IMG/VR virus record: IMGVR_UViG_3300032053_004772
Location: 22,774-86,773 of that record
Length of the DNA: 64,000 nucleotides
Source: a virus
Strand: one strand, 5' to 3'
Shown here: piece by piece, positions 31,463-40,281 of the stretch
Position numbering within the stretch: the stretch's first letter is position 1
Layout of the letters: every line of letters begins with the position of its first letter
Made by a program: the position numbers and the translations under genes
Notes under the pieces: generated by a model
Told to the model about the DNA's origin: nothing
Seen by the model: the letters and a program-made list of their open reading frames with translations, nothing else
Database searches by the model: none

Positions 31463-32442
31463 TTCGTTTGCACAAGAACGAGTACTCTGGAGAGTATCCG
31501 GATTCATCGTTTGAAGTGTTAAGACATTACTGCGATGGAACACAACTGAAGAAGCAATTAGCGAAGTACTTCGGAGTGTTGGAGGAGTGGGTCGCTCTGG
31601 AACAAGGAGCGACTCTTGCTCTTGAAAGAATATTCTCGGAGTTTAAGGAGTCTCCGATTCAGATTCCGGCTGACGTGTGGCCGACGTATTTTACGATCTT
31701 AGAACACACTCATAGAAACAAGATCGTGCGTTTGCGTGATGTGTATCTGTCGATTGAGATTACGAGAAGGTTTGTGCAAACTCCTCCACGTCTAACGCCT
31801 CTGATGAGGGATGGATTGTTTGTGATTACCTCTCCAAGTAATCCAGATGGAAGTTTCGTTCCGCAGTCAGAGATTGAGTATCTGTGTAACGAGAAGCGAG
31901 AACTTACTGTGTTGTTGGATATTGCGTATCACGACTACGCAACGACGCCCTACGATATCTCAACGCTGCTGGCACGGCACTCGAATTTGATCCTGGTGTG
32001 GTCGTTCTCAAAGACGTTTGGTTTAGCGGGTGCGAGAGTTGGAGTAATTCTTTGCTCAGATAAAAAATTGCTAGGTAGTCTTTTTCTCTCTCCACTCGGT
32101 ATTAACTCCTATAGTGAACTGCTGTGCTTGCAGGCGTTAGAGAAGCGTGAGTTCTTTGTAGAACAGGTTCAGCGTTTGCGAGGGAGACGCGATCGGTTTA
32201 TCGACACCGTGAATCAGGAGATGACTTCATTTACAGCATACTACTCGGAGGGAAACTTCTGTCTGTTGAAACCACACTCTATGAGATCAGAAGACGCACA
32301 AAGCCGACTGCGCGCGCGAGGTGTAGCGGTCAGACACTTTCCTTCGACGATTTGGGATAAGTATTTGAGAGTAACGATCGGAACCGAAACAGAGATGGTG
32401 TATCTCGTTCATCAGCTGGAGGAGCTAGATGGAAGAGTTTAG
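31459..32442 (+). CDS. PLP-dependent aminotransferase (HisC-like, fold type I)
   Basis: A 327-residue protein beginning MIRLHKNEY like histidinol-phosphate aminotransferases. It has TSPSNPDGSF near 126, the VLLDIAYHDY Asp-pyridine segment near 150, and the lysine motif WSFSKTFGLAGARVG near 181, where Lys carries PLP. It is inserted between QueC and an ArcS-like gene with overlaps on both sides. Aminotransferases are not part of the known preQ0 or archaeosine routes, so it may add or remove an amine on the 7-deazaguanine side chain or an attached group. Serving a separate pathway is possible. Confidence 0.85.
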   Translation: MIRLHKNEYSGEYPDSSFEVLRHYCDGTQLKKQLAKYFGVLEEWVALEQGATLALERIFSEFKESPIQIPADVWPTYFTILEHTHRNKIVRLRDVYLSIEITRRFVQTPPRLTPLMRDGLFVITSPSNPDGSFVPQSEIEYLCNEKRELTVLLDIAYHDYATTPYDISTLLARHSNLILVWSFSKTFGLAGARVGVILCSDKKLLGSLFLSPLGINSYSELLCLQALEKREFFVEQVQRLRGRRDRFIDTVNQEMTSFTAYYSEGNFCLLKPHSMRSEDAQSRLRARGVAVRHFPSTIWDKYLRVTIGTETEMVYLVHQLEELDGRV

Positions 32443-33049
32443 GTATCTCAGGGGTACGAGTCACGAGTGCGTAGACGCGTTCGAGGATCTCTGGTTGAAG
32501 ACGATGCGGAAGTTTCGTCCGATTAGTAAGATCGCGTTGTTCGTGCCGTGTTCGTGGGGAAAACCCTATAGTCAGTCGTACATTCACTTCTTTATCAATC
32601 GAGAGTTACACAAGTTGGGTTTGCTGCATCGGATCGATCGATGGCATGTGTCGAACGCCGGTATCATTCCAGCGTCCGCTGAACTAGATGGTATATCGAA
32701 CGACGTTGGATTCTTTGCATACGATTGGGATTCTCGCTTTCAAACGGAGGAAGAAGAGAAGTATCACGTGCGGAGTACTTCTGAGAGACTATTGATGTGG
32801 AAGTCCTTCGTCGGAAGCAAGTATCCGATCAAGTTTTCTTATCTGCGTCCTGGATCAAAGGGACTTCGAGCAATACAGGCAACACTTTCGGAAGTGACCA
32901 ATCTTGCTCCGAATCCAAACAGACCGAGTGATCTTCCTCCACAGTGTGTTCACGATCCTGATACCGTCTTGATTAGTGCTATCAACTTGCAGTTTTTGGG
33001 AACATCTATCGAGCGCGCTTTGAAGGGAGAAAAGAAGTGGGACGACTGA
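32429..33049 (+). CDS. ArcS/DUF5591-like protein of the 7-deazaguanine cluster
   Basis: A 206-residue protein with FVPCSWGKPYSQSYIH near residues 38-53, HVSNAGIIPA near 73 and FFAYDWD near 95. The PCSxxKPYSxSxxH block is characteristic of the DUF5591 domain of archaeosine synthase. In ArcS this region helps convert preQ0-base to the formamidino group. Here it is encoded between an aminotransferase and a kinase ahead of a DpdA-like gene. It probably acts on preQ0 in DNA or free preQ0. Assignment is by motif memory, not a profile search. Confidence 0.6.
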   Translation: MEEFRYLRGTSHECVDAFEDLWLKTMRKFRPISKIALFVPCSWGKPYSQSYIHFFINRELHKLGLLHRIDRWHVSNAGIIPASAELDGISNDVGFFAYDWDSRFQTEEEEKYHVRSTSERLLMWKSFVGSKYPIKFSYLRPGSKGLRAIQATLSEVTNLAPNPNRPSDLPPQCVHDPDTVLISAINLQFLGTSIERALKGEKKWDD

Positions 33050-33651
33050 TTGCAGTGGAGGGCGCTGATTGCACTGGAAAGAGCATACTCGTGGAGAGAC
33101 TGCTTCAAATGCGACCGGAGTTGTGTCACACGGTTGAAGACCATCCGATCGATACGCACTTAGACGCTGTGGCAGATTGGTACGTGAATCCTGAGGATGA
33201 ACACGTGAAGTTTTATCTATATCTTGCGGAGACAGTGCATCTGAGTGTACAGCATCGGAGTTTGTTACAGAAGTATCCGGGAAAGCATGTCATTCTAGAT
33301 CGTAGTGCTTTTTCGATGCTGGCGTACTCAGAGATGTTTACATTACCGATGTCGAGAGAGTGTGCAGATAAAATCCTTCGGACGTTCATCTCTACGATTC
33401 AGATGCCAGACGTCATTCTGTATCTTTATGCTTTATCGGGTACGATCGAGCGACGATTAAGTGCTCGAGGTGATCGATCGGGAGTTTATGAGAAGAGGGC
33501 TCGGACGGATTCGTCGTTCTGGAATCGCTTACATCTCGCGTATCGAAAGTGGTTCGATCTAACGTCTGTAGCTGTAATACCGATTGATACCGACTCGTTA
33601 AGTATTCCGGACGTTTATAATCAGGTCGTTGCTATTTTGGAGGGTTTATGA
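33037..33651 (+). CDS. Deoxynucleoside monophosphate kinase (thymidylate kinase-like)
   Basis: A 204-residue P-loop kinase with VEGADCTGKS (residues 7-16), ILDRSAFSMLAYSEM near 87 (the DR(Y/S) motif of TMP kinases) and a lid-like ERRLSARGDRS near 142. GTG start overlapping the ArcS-like gene. Its location between two modification genes suggests phosphorylation of a modified or salvaged deoxynucleotide, but plain dTMP phosphorylation is equally possible. Confidence 0.75.
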   Translation: MGRLIAVEGADCTGKSILVERLLQMRPELCHTVEDHPIDTHLDAVADWYVNPEDEHVKFYLYLAETVHLSVQHRSLLQKYPGKHVILDRSAFSMLAYSEMFTLPMSRECADKILRTFISTIQMPDVILYLYALSGTIERRLSARGDRSGVYEKRARTDSSFWNRLHLAYRKWFDLTSVAVIPIDTDSLSIPDVYNQVVAILEGL

Positions 33652-34430
33652 GAGTGTGCTTCATTACTCCTCGGAAATACTTTCGTGAGTTTTGCTCCCG
33701 ATACAGTGACTACTATCTGTTACTCTCTCACTGGATTGAGTCTGAGCGAGACTTGACACCCTTTCGTGATCGTTATGTGATCCTAGATAACGGCGCGTAC
33801 GAGAACGGGAAGCCTCATGAGATCGATCGATACGTTCAACTCATCGAACGCCTTCGACCTGACGAGATTGTTACTCCTGATGTACGCTTTGATGCGCAAG
33901 CTACCATCACAGCAACGTGTCAGTTTCTGAAGGATCATCATGAGTCTCGTTACAAGTATCTAGCGCCGGTACAGGGAACTAACTGGGAGGAGTGGACTCA
34001 CTGCTACCGAACCTTTCTGGACGATCCAAAAGTAGATGTGATCGGGATCACGGATGTACCTGTAGAGAAGACTGTTCTGAGCTACGCATACGATAAACTA
34101 CCAGCAGCGTTCTCTCGCGTGTACGCGATGGAGTACTTGGATCGTTTAGGTCTGCTACAGAAACCTATTCACATTCTGGGATCGGTTGATCCGGCAGAAT
34201 TGCCGTGGCTGCGATACTTCAGACACGCACGAAGTACGGATTCGAAGATCGCGTTCTGGAACGGGGTTTCGAACGATCGATTGCATCCAACCTCCGGTCT
34301 GAGACGAGGTTCGATCAAGATTGAGAGTATGACATGGGATTGGAGTGGTCAACTAACGCTGCGTCAGCGGCGTAATATCTTATACAACATAGCGGTATTT
34401 AAGGCATTAGCCGGAGGAGGCAAAAAATGA
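33648..34430 (+). CDS. dpdA: DpdA-like DNA 7-deazaguanine transglycosylase
   Basis: A 260-residue TIM-barrel-type protein with YVILDNGAYENG (about 44-55), the signature seen in phage DpdA (TGT-like) proteins, PDEIVTPDVRFD near 76, LAPVQGTNW near 107 and an IHILGS strand near 182. DpdA exchanges guanine in DNA for preQ0. It ends the QueC cluster and overlaps its neighbours. The zinc ligands of tRNA TGT are not evident, consistent with phage DpdA forms. A short length relative to bacterial DpdA fits a phage type. Confidence 0.75.
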   Translation: MRVCFITPRKYFREFCSRYSDYYLLLSHWIESERDLTPFRDRYVILDNGAYENGKPHEIDRYVQLIERLRPDEIVTPDVRFDAQATITATCQFLKDHHESRYKYLAPVQGTNWEEWTHCYRTFLDDPKVDVIGITDVPVEKTVLSYAYDKLPAAFSRVYAMEYLDRLGLLQKPIHILGSVDPAELPWLRYFRHARSTDSKIAFWNGVSNDRLHPTSGLRRGSIKIESMTWDWSGQLTLRQRRNILYNIAVFKALAGGGKK

Positions 34431-34951
34431 GCCGAGTGCTCAAGACGGAACCCGTACAGGTGATTCAGTGGTACTGTCCGCAGTGTGGTAACGTGGTTAC
34501 CGCGAAGGACGAGAAATGTCCTCACTGTAACGTGGTGTTCGCTCCGATAGACAATCTGTCGGAAGAGGAGCAGCGTATTCAGGAGATCAAGGACAAGATC
34601 GAGGCCGGACTGAAGGATGGAGCGAAGACTCCTTCTCCAGAAGCGGTTGTGGCAGAGGCTTCCGCTCCCGTGGAAGTACAGACTACTCGTGTGGCGGTAC
34701 CCGCGAAACCTGCTGCGGAGAAGAAAGTACCGGGTGTGTACAAACCGCAGACTGGTACGCGTGTAGCTCTGACGTACGAGAAGCTGCAGGGTGAGGGAGC
34801 TGCGTTCGGAGACATCGTTAAGGAGATGATGAGCAAGTTCTCTCTCGACGAAGCGAAAGCGACTCTTACCGTGAAAACTAACATCGACGAGCTAAAGAAG
34901 GCGCGTCAGCTTCCGATCGTGGAAGAGAACGGTAAATGGCGGATCAAGTAG
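34427..34951 (+). CDS. Zinc-ribbon protein with Pro/Ala linker
   Basis: A 174-residue protein with an N-terminal ribbon CPQCGN..CPHCN (about 17-34), an acidic helix, a Pro/Ala/Val-rich linker (70-105) and a C-terminal helical domain rich in Lys. It overlaps DpdA and dUTPase genes. The layout resembles small DNA-associated adaptor proteins. Function unknown. Confidence 0.6.
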   Translation: MSRVLKTEPVQVIQWYCPQCGNVVTAKDEKCPHCNVVFAPIDNLSEEEQRIQEIKDKIEAGLKDGAKTPSPEAVVAEASAPVEVQTTRVAVPAKPAAEKKVPGVYKPQTGTRVALTYEKLQGEGAAFGDIVKEMMSKFSLDEAKATLTVKTNIDELKKARQLPIVEENGKWRIK

Positions 34952-35379
34952 TTCGATTTAAACTGCTGAGTTCGACCGCGCACGCTCCTACTCGAGCTCA
35001 CGCCGACGATGCCGGTTGGGATCTGTACGCTTCTAGTAATGTCGAGATTGCGTCCTTCTCTTACGGTGAGATACCGTTTGATATCGCTATTGAGCTTCCA
35101 AAACCGTTTGATGGTTGGATCTGGGAAGCGCACATTCGACCGCGCTCTGGTACGCGACGTAAAGGTTTGTTCGCTACCTTCGGTACTATAGATCAAGGGT
35201 ATCGAGGACCACTCAGTGCGATCGTGATTAACATGAATCCGAATCCATTTCTCATTCAAGAAGGTGATCGGATTGCACAACTAGTCGTGGTCGCGATTCC
35301 GACGGTGTTCTTTGAGGCTGCCTTAGCTTTGAGTGAGTCTTTCCGAGGGGAGAGGGGATTCGGAAGTAGTGGCGTATGA
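34936..35379 (+). CDS. dut: dUTP pyrophosphatase
   Basis: A 147-residue protein with all five dUTPase motifs in order: DAGWDLYA, RPRSG, GTIDQGYRGPL, GDRIAQLVV and RGERGFGSSGV. It removes dUTP and supplies dUMP. It overlaps the polymerase gene, whose N-terminus is a uracil glycosylase-like domain, so two adjacent genes guard against uracil in DNA. Trimeric family, length typical. Confidence 0.93.
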   Translation: MADQVVRFKLLSSTAHAPTRAHADDAGWDLYASSNVEIASFSYGEIPFDIAIELPKPFDGWIWEAHIRPRSGTRRKGLFATFGTIDQGYRGPLSAIVINMNPNPFLIQEGDRIAQLVVVAIPTVFFEAALALSESFRGERGFGSSGV

Positions 35380-37823
35380 GAGTACTCAAGAGAGAGTGTA
35401 ACTGCGCTTTGTGCGAGGATAGCGTTTCCAACTCAGGAGTGAGACGCTGTAAGATTGAGGGTACCGGACCGAAGAACGCGAAGGTGATGATTGTCGGTCA
35501 GTGTCCTGGTTCTGATGAAGTGGAACGAGGAGAGAACTTCGTTGGAAGAGCTGGCGAGTTGTTGAACGACATGCTACGAGAGGCTAATATACCTCGAGAA
35601 GAACTGTACTTTGCGAATGTAGTCAAGTGTCGACCGAGTGTGATCTCGGAAACTCGTCGAGTTGATCGAGATCCGAAACCGCAAGAGATTAACGCGTGTC
35701 TTCCGTTGTTGATAGATGAGATACGCACAATTCGTCCTGCCGTGATTGTATCCGTGGGAAACATTCCGATGCGAGTTCTGACCGGAATCTCCGGAGTGAT
35801 GACGTGGCAGACGTGTGTAATGTTTCATCGACTGTTTCAGTGCTGGGTTGTACCGATGATTCATCCAAGTGCGTTATTGCGTTGGGGAGCGACTCAGGGA
35901 TTAGACTTTGATCTATCCGTGATAGCTCTCTCTACAGCTTGGGAGTATCGGGATCGTCGAGTACGAATCACGCGCGTGACTAGACATTTTGTACAAGATG
36001 CGAGTGAGGCTGAGGAGATTGTTGTACAGTGTGTGCAGCACGATGCCTTTGCTTTTGACTTTGAGACGTATCTGAACGGATCGCTTCGTGGATTGGGTCT
36101 ATGTTGGCGTTTCTGTGAAGCATACTATATTCCAGCGAAGTTTTTGACGAGCGCGCTGGTGAGTCGACTTGCAAGAGATGGGCGAGATTCTATGAAGATC
36201 GCTCACAACGTTGCGTTCGATCGAAGTGTTGCTCGATGGACGTGCGGTGTTGAACTGGGTCCGAAGGTCTTCGACACGATGATTGCTCATCATTTGTTAG
36301 AGGAGGAGATGCCGTACGGTCTCAAGGATCTGGAGTGGTTGTATACTGATAAGGGTGGTCGTGCTGACTTGATCAAACCACATTACGGTAAGCCAACTTG
36401 GGACCGATTACCAGAGGATGTTGTTGGTGAGTACTGTTGCGACGATGTGGAGAGCACGTTTCGGCTCTATCATCGATTCAAGAAGGAGCTTGCTCGAGAG
36501 GGGCTTGAGTATCTGTTCGAGAACGTCTCGATGCCGACTACTCGCGTTGTAGAGGAGCTTGAACATAACGGAGTTCCGATCGATGAGAGCGCTATGACTG
36601 CAGTAACAGATCGATGTCTCGAGTTGGAGGAACTCTCTGTAACACGCGTACGAAAGATTGCCGGTGACTTCAACGTTAACTCTGGTCAGCAGTTAGGTGA
36701 CATACTCTACGTGAAATTGAAACTTCCGGAACAGCATACCAAGACAAAGAGGTGGAAGACGGATGGAGAGACGTTAAAGAAGCTGAAACCTCTCGATCGT
36801 TCTGGTATTATCGACGAAATCTTGAATATCAAAAAGCAGAGAAAGATTCTGTCGACGTATATAAAAGGCACTCGAAAAAGGATGCGTAACGGACGAGCAT
36901 ACTACAGTTTCTTGCAACCTGGAACTGTAACGGGAAGACTCTCTAGCGCCTTTCATACCTTTCCGAGGAATGCGGCAATTCGTAGGATTATAGGAGCTTC
37001 TTCGGGGAGGAAACTGATCGATGCAGACTTCGATCAGATTGAGTTGCGTATAGGAGCCTCTCTCTCGGGTGATCCTGAGATGATCAGAGTTTTCCGAGAG
37101 GGCGGAGATATCCACAACGAGGTGGCATGTACTCTCTACGGACTGGAGCCTGGAAGTGAAGTAGACGTTGAGCAGCGAAATACTGCGAAGGGATTTGACT
37201 TCGGTGTTTTCTTCGGGCGAGGAGCTCAGTCGGTTGCTGATGAGATGGGAGTTTCGTTACAAAAAGCACAGGAATGGATTGATCGTTTTGCTCGTCGTTT
37301 TGCAGTGCTGTGGCAGTGGATTGATCAGCAGCATGTGTTTGTTAGGGAGCATTTATACGTGCGAAATCTCTACGGAAGAAGACGTCAGTTGAAGCATGCG
37401 ATAAATCCAGATACGAATATGCAAGCGGAGGCTGAACGACAAGCCGTGAACGCTCCTATTCAGGGTGGCGCAAACGATATAGCGTGTATCGCGTGGGAAC
37501 GAATTCGAGAACGAGCTCAACGTGAAAAGCTAGATGCGAAACTGTGCGGGATTGTACACGACGAGATCTTGGTAGAGACGGACGACGCGAGTGCAGAGTA
37601 CGTAGCTCTGTTAATGAAAGAGGAGATGGAAAAACCGTATCCGAGATTGTTAGTACCTATGACAGCGGACGTTCATATTGTGCAGAACTGGTACGAGCAT
37701 AAGGCATCTAAGACTATTGTGGATCCTACCGATGAGGAACTGCAGGATGACGAAGAGATAGATGGCGTTGATCGAGTTCTTGAATTGGTAGATTGGTCAG
37801 TTGAGCCTCCGGAGGTAATATGA
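35376..37823 (+). CDS. Family A DNA polymerase fused to a uracil-DNA glycosylase domain
   Basis: An 815-residue fusion. Residues 1-185 form a family 4-type UDG domain with VGQCPGSDEVERGENFVG and the MIHPSALLRW motif. Four cysteines (CNCALC..., C26, and C near the second half) could hold a cluster. Residues 205-365 are a DEDD 3'-5' exonuclease (FAFDFETYL, HNVAFDRS, YCCDDVEST). Residues 390-800 are the polymerase with motif A DADFDQIELR near 549, motif B RNTAKGFDFGVFFG near 606 and motif C IVHDEI near 727. It replicates phage DNA and may sense or remove uracil. Overlaps dut and the HAD gene. Confidence 0.9.
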   Translation: MRVLKRECNCALCEDSVSNSGVRRCKIEGTGPKNAKVMIVGQCPGSDEVERGENFVGRAGELLNDMLREANIPREELYFANVVKCRPSVISETRRVDRDPKPQEINACLPLLIDEIRTIRPAVIVSVGNIPMRVLTGISGVMTWQTCVMFHRLFQCWVVPMIHPSALLRWGATQGLDFDLSVIALSTAWEYRDRRVRITRVTRHFVQDASEAEEIVVQCVQHDAFAFDFETYLNGSLRGLGLCWRFCEAYYIPAKFLTSALVSRLARDGRDSMKIAHNVAFDRSVARWTCGVELGPKVFDTMIAHHLLEEEMPYGLKDLEWLYTDKGGRADLIKPHYGKPTWDRLPEDVVGEYCCDDVESTFRLYHRFKKELAREGLEYLFENVSMPTTRVVEELEHNGVPIDESAMTAVTDRCLELEELSVTRVRKIAGDFNVNSGQQLGDILYVKLKLPEQHTKTKRWKTDGETLKKLKPLDRSGIIDEILNIKKQRKILSTYIKGTRKRMRNGRAYYSFLQPGTVTGRLSSAFHTFPRNAAIRRIIGASSGRKLIDADFDQIELRIGASLSGDPEMIRVFREGGDIHNEVACTLYGLEPGSEVDVEQRNTAKGFDFGVFFGRGAQSVADEMGVSLQKAQEWIDRFARRFAVLWQWIDQQHVFVREHLYVRNLYGRRRQLKHAINPDTNMQAEAERQAVNAPIQGGANDIACIAWERIRERAQREKLDAKLCGIVHDEILVETDDASAEYVALLMKEEMEKPYPRLLVPMTADVHIVQNWYEHKASKTIVDPTDEELQDDEEIDGVDRVLELVDWSVEPPEVI

Positions 37824-38452
37824 AGAAAGTGGTCTCATTCGACGGTCACGGAACTCTGTTCGAGGAAGCTCCTGATCACTATCGGAAGATTGCGCAGATG
37901 CTTAACACGGAGGAGAGTACTGTACGAGCAGCTTATTCGCGCATCGTTTCTCATCGTCTTCGAGGATATCCTGAGCTTGTTAGAGATGACATTATTCAGA
38001 CGTTCTGGTTGAGCGTGTATCAAGAGATAGCCGGTTTCGTGACAACATTTCGACAGACGAATCTCGGCAAAATGATTCTCGACTACGCGATGACTAAGGA
38101 AGCGTGGGTTCCGAAACTATTAGGAGTTCGTTTTCTGAAGTATGCGAGTAAGCTGGGTTTTCGCTGCATTCTGTGTTCCGAGTGGGATAGTTGGATCGCT
38201 GCTTTGCTAGAGCACTTCGGTTTGAACAAGTTGTTCGATGAGATGTATATCACAGGTTTGCAGGGTCACGCAAAGTGGACTCCGATGTTTTGGAGTTATG
38301 TGCTGTCTGAGGAAGCTCTCTCTCATCCGTCGCGATTGTTGCACGTCGGAAATGATCCTCTTACAGATGAGAAGATTCCGAGAGGTTTAGGAATTGAGAC
38401 ATTCTCAATACGCGCCTCCTTTATGGAGTTTCGGGTTAAGTTGGAATCGTAA
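37820..38452 (+). CDS. HAD-superfamily protein with altered motif I
   Basis: A 210-residue protein with FDGHGTLF (motif I, Asp7), LCSEWDSW (motif II region near 114) and HVGNDPLTDEKIPRGLG (motif IV, near 174). The second Asp of the usual DxDGT is His9. That Asp is the general acid/base in HAD phosphatases, so the activity may differ or the fold may be used for binding. It overlaps the polymerase by four bases. Confidence 0.75.
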   Translation: MKKVVSFDGHGTLFEEAPDHYRKIAQMLNTEESTVRAAYSRIVSHRLRGYPELVRDDIIQTFWLSVYQEIAGFVTTFRQTNLGKMILDYAMTKEAWVPKLLGVRFLKYASKLGFRCILCSEWDSWIAALLEHFGLNKLFDEMYITGLQGHAKWTPMFWSYVLSEEALSHPSRLLHVGNDPLTDEKIPRGLGIETFSIRASFMEFRVKLES

Positions 38453-38480
38453 TTGCTGGTATTATTAGTGTGAGGGGTAA

Positions 38481-39005
38481 ATGGCTGAAGAGTTAATGGC
38501 GTGGTTGCTGGAGAAGCATCACGAACTCGTTGAGAAGACACGAGTTGCTCACGGAGGTGAAGTCTCCTTCGCGGAACTTAATCAACGGATGGCCGAATAC
38601 GGAGGAGATTATGCGTGGGCCATTTCCGAGGATGCTATTGCTCAAGCAGCATATCGTCGTCGGAAGCTCGCGTTCGATGAGTGGTATAATCGATTGTTCA
38701 CGATCGCTAAGAACTTGCTTCCTGCAGGTAGCTCCGTGAAAGCGATCGAGGCTCAGATCGCCTCTGATAACAGAGTGGAGTGGCAGAAGTGGCAGGATGA
38801 ACTGTTGCAACTGGAACTTCAACAGAACGTTCGGGCACAGTTCTTGAAGGTGTGGAGCAGCTTGAAGGATATCTACGTCGAGTTGGCTCGAAATATGAGA
38901 TCGGACTATCAGACTGCTGGAGGTCTATCCGTCGGACAGACTGAGAGCGGAGCGGAGCGAATAGAGAGAATTAAACGTCTGAGAAGACTGAGCGGAAAGG
39001 AGTAA
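38481..39005 (+). CDS. Helical protein, possible UvsY-type recombination mediator
   Basis: A 174-residue almost entirely helical protein just upstream of the SSB gene. It contains AIEAQIASDNRVEWQKWQDEL, a long helix with heptads, and an ARNMRSD end of the helical core. Position beside SSB and shape recall phage recombination mediators, but sequence alone does not prove it. A GGTATTATTA motif and GTGAGGGG site precede the ATG. Confidence 0.45.
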   Translation: MAEELMAWLLEKHHELVEKTRVAHGGEVSFAELNQRMAEYGGDYAWAISEDAIAQAAYRRRKLAFDEWYNRLFTIAKNLLPAGSSVKAIEAQIASDNRVEWQKWQDELLQLELQQNVRAQFLKVWSSLKDIYVELARNMRSDYQTAGGLSVGQTESGAERIERIKRLRRLSGKE

Positions 39006-39008
39006 TTG

Positions 39009-40079
39009 ATGGATCTAGAGAAGATTCGTCAGATGCGTGCTAAGATAGAGGAGAGACAGTCCGAGGGTGGCAGCTTCTCCTCTGAGCACAAGTACGTGAT
39101 CCAGAGCGCACCCGCTACGAACGTGATGCGCGTCGTAGGCGATCCTGAAGTGTGCTTGCGGTCGTGGATCAAGGTCGGTGAAGCAAAACCGATGCCGTTC
39201 GTAATCGATCCGAACGGACCGCTATTCAAGCTGATCCGACACGTTCTGGATTACACGTTGAAGCAGGTCGACAACAAGTGGATTCGAGAGTACGTTCACG
39301 CACAGAAGCATCCCGAGATCTTTAAGATGGTATTCGGAGGAGAGGGTCGAAACTCTTGGGAGCCAAGAGAGACGTACTTGCTAAACTGCATTCCGCGCGA
39401 ACCTCAGAAGAACGAAGCAGGACAGATGGTGCTGCTTGCGAAGGAGAAAAAGCACACTCTACTGCTTGCGCAATCGAACTCGGACGTCGGAGTCGGACCG
39501 ATGGCATTTAACGAGTTCGGAAAAGTCGCGGAGAACTACGGAGATGCGGAAGGGTACGACGTAGTCTTCTCTCGTACAGGTACGACGTGGCAGAACACGA
39601 AGTACTCCTGCATGCAAGCGGTACGAACGAATCCGACCTACGGAGTGAAGGTAGTCGAAGGACCTCTGACTGCAGAGGAGCTGGCGTACGAACGGTACGA
39701 TCTGAAGACGCTCATAAAGCCGACGTCCTCTCTGGGTATCGTTTCCGCTCTCGGATCTACAATCGCGCAGATAGATGCTACTTTAGGTACTTCCTATCTA
39801 GCGGAACTACAGGTTCTCGCTGAGAAGGAACCGAAGGAAGCGGAGAAGACATCCGAGGGAGGTACTCCTTTGGGGAGACCGTTACCCGCTCAAACGAGTT
39901 CGGTTGCTGCACCTCAAACGGAACAGCCTCATCGCAGAAGTCTAGCACCGGAAGCGGATCCGATCGTTGCAACCTTTCCTGTCGGAGCTACATTAGCACC
40001 TTGCGATAAGTGCAAGAAGCCGTTCCCAGACAACTGGAATACATGTCCATACTGTCAAGCAAAATATGCTGTAAGCTAA
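39009..40079 (+). CDS. Single-stranded DNA-binding protein (gp32-like) with zinc ribbon
   Basis: A 356-residue protein with an N-terminal helix, a beta-barrel-like core containing VYLLNCI and VVFSRTGTTW-type strands, a Pro/Ala-rich acidic linker and a C-terminal ribbon CDKCKK..CPYCQ (about 335-352). Core pattern and position next to recombination/replication genes fit T4 gp32-type SSBs. The C-terminal ribbon is an addition. Start ATG 39009 after AAGGAG. TTG 39006 is in frame. Confidence 0.72.
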   Translation: MDLEKIRQMRAKIEERQSEGGSFSSEHKYVIQSAPATNVMRVVGDPEVCLRSWIKVGEAKPMPFVIDPNGPLFKLIRHVLDYTLKQVDNKWIREYVHAQKHPEIFKMVFGGEGRNSWEPRETYLLNCIPREPQKNEAGQMVLLAKEKKHTLLLAQSNSDVGVGPMAFNEFGKVAENYGDAEGYDVVFSRTGTTWQNTKYSCMQAVRTNPTYGVKVVEGPLTAEELAYERYDLKTLIKPTSSLGIVSALGSTIAQIDATLGTSYLAELQVLAEKEPKEAEKTSEGGTPLGRPLPAQTSSVAAPQTEQPHRRSLAPEADPIVATFPVGATLAPCDKCKKPFPDNWNTCPYCQAKYAVS

Positions 40080-40083
40080 AATC

Positions 40084-40281
40084 GTGAAAACAAAGGAGCT
40101 TACGTTCGCGTACTCTTACACGGTTCAAATTCACAATAACGACTACGTGAAAGTGGCATTCGACAAACGAGTAGAGCTCGAGTCGAGTGACGACGAAGAT
40201 GAAGCTCGAGAGTTGCTTGCTGCAGATGTCATCGACTTTGTACATACAAAAATGACAGAGACACTGGAGAAGTTGAGGTGA
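40084..40281 (+). CDS. Small hypothetical protein
   Basis: A 65-residue protein from GTG 40084, close behind the SSB gene and overlapping the nuclease gene by four bases. Beta-strand-rich N-terminus, acidic centre (SSDDEDE) and a helical end. Unrecognised. Confidence 0.5.
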   Translation: MKTKELTFAYSYTVQIHNNDYVKVAFDKRVELESSDDEDEARELLAADVIDFVHTKMTETLEKLR

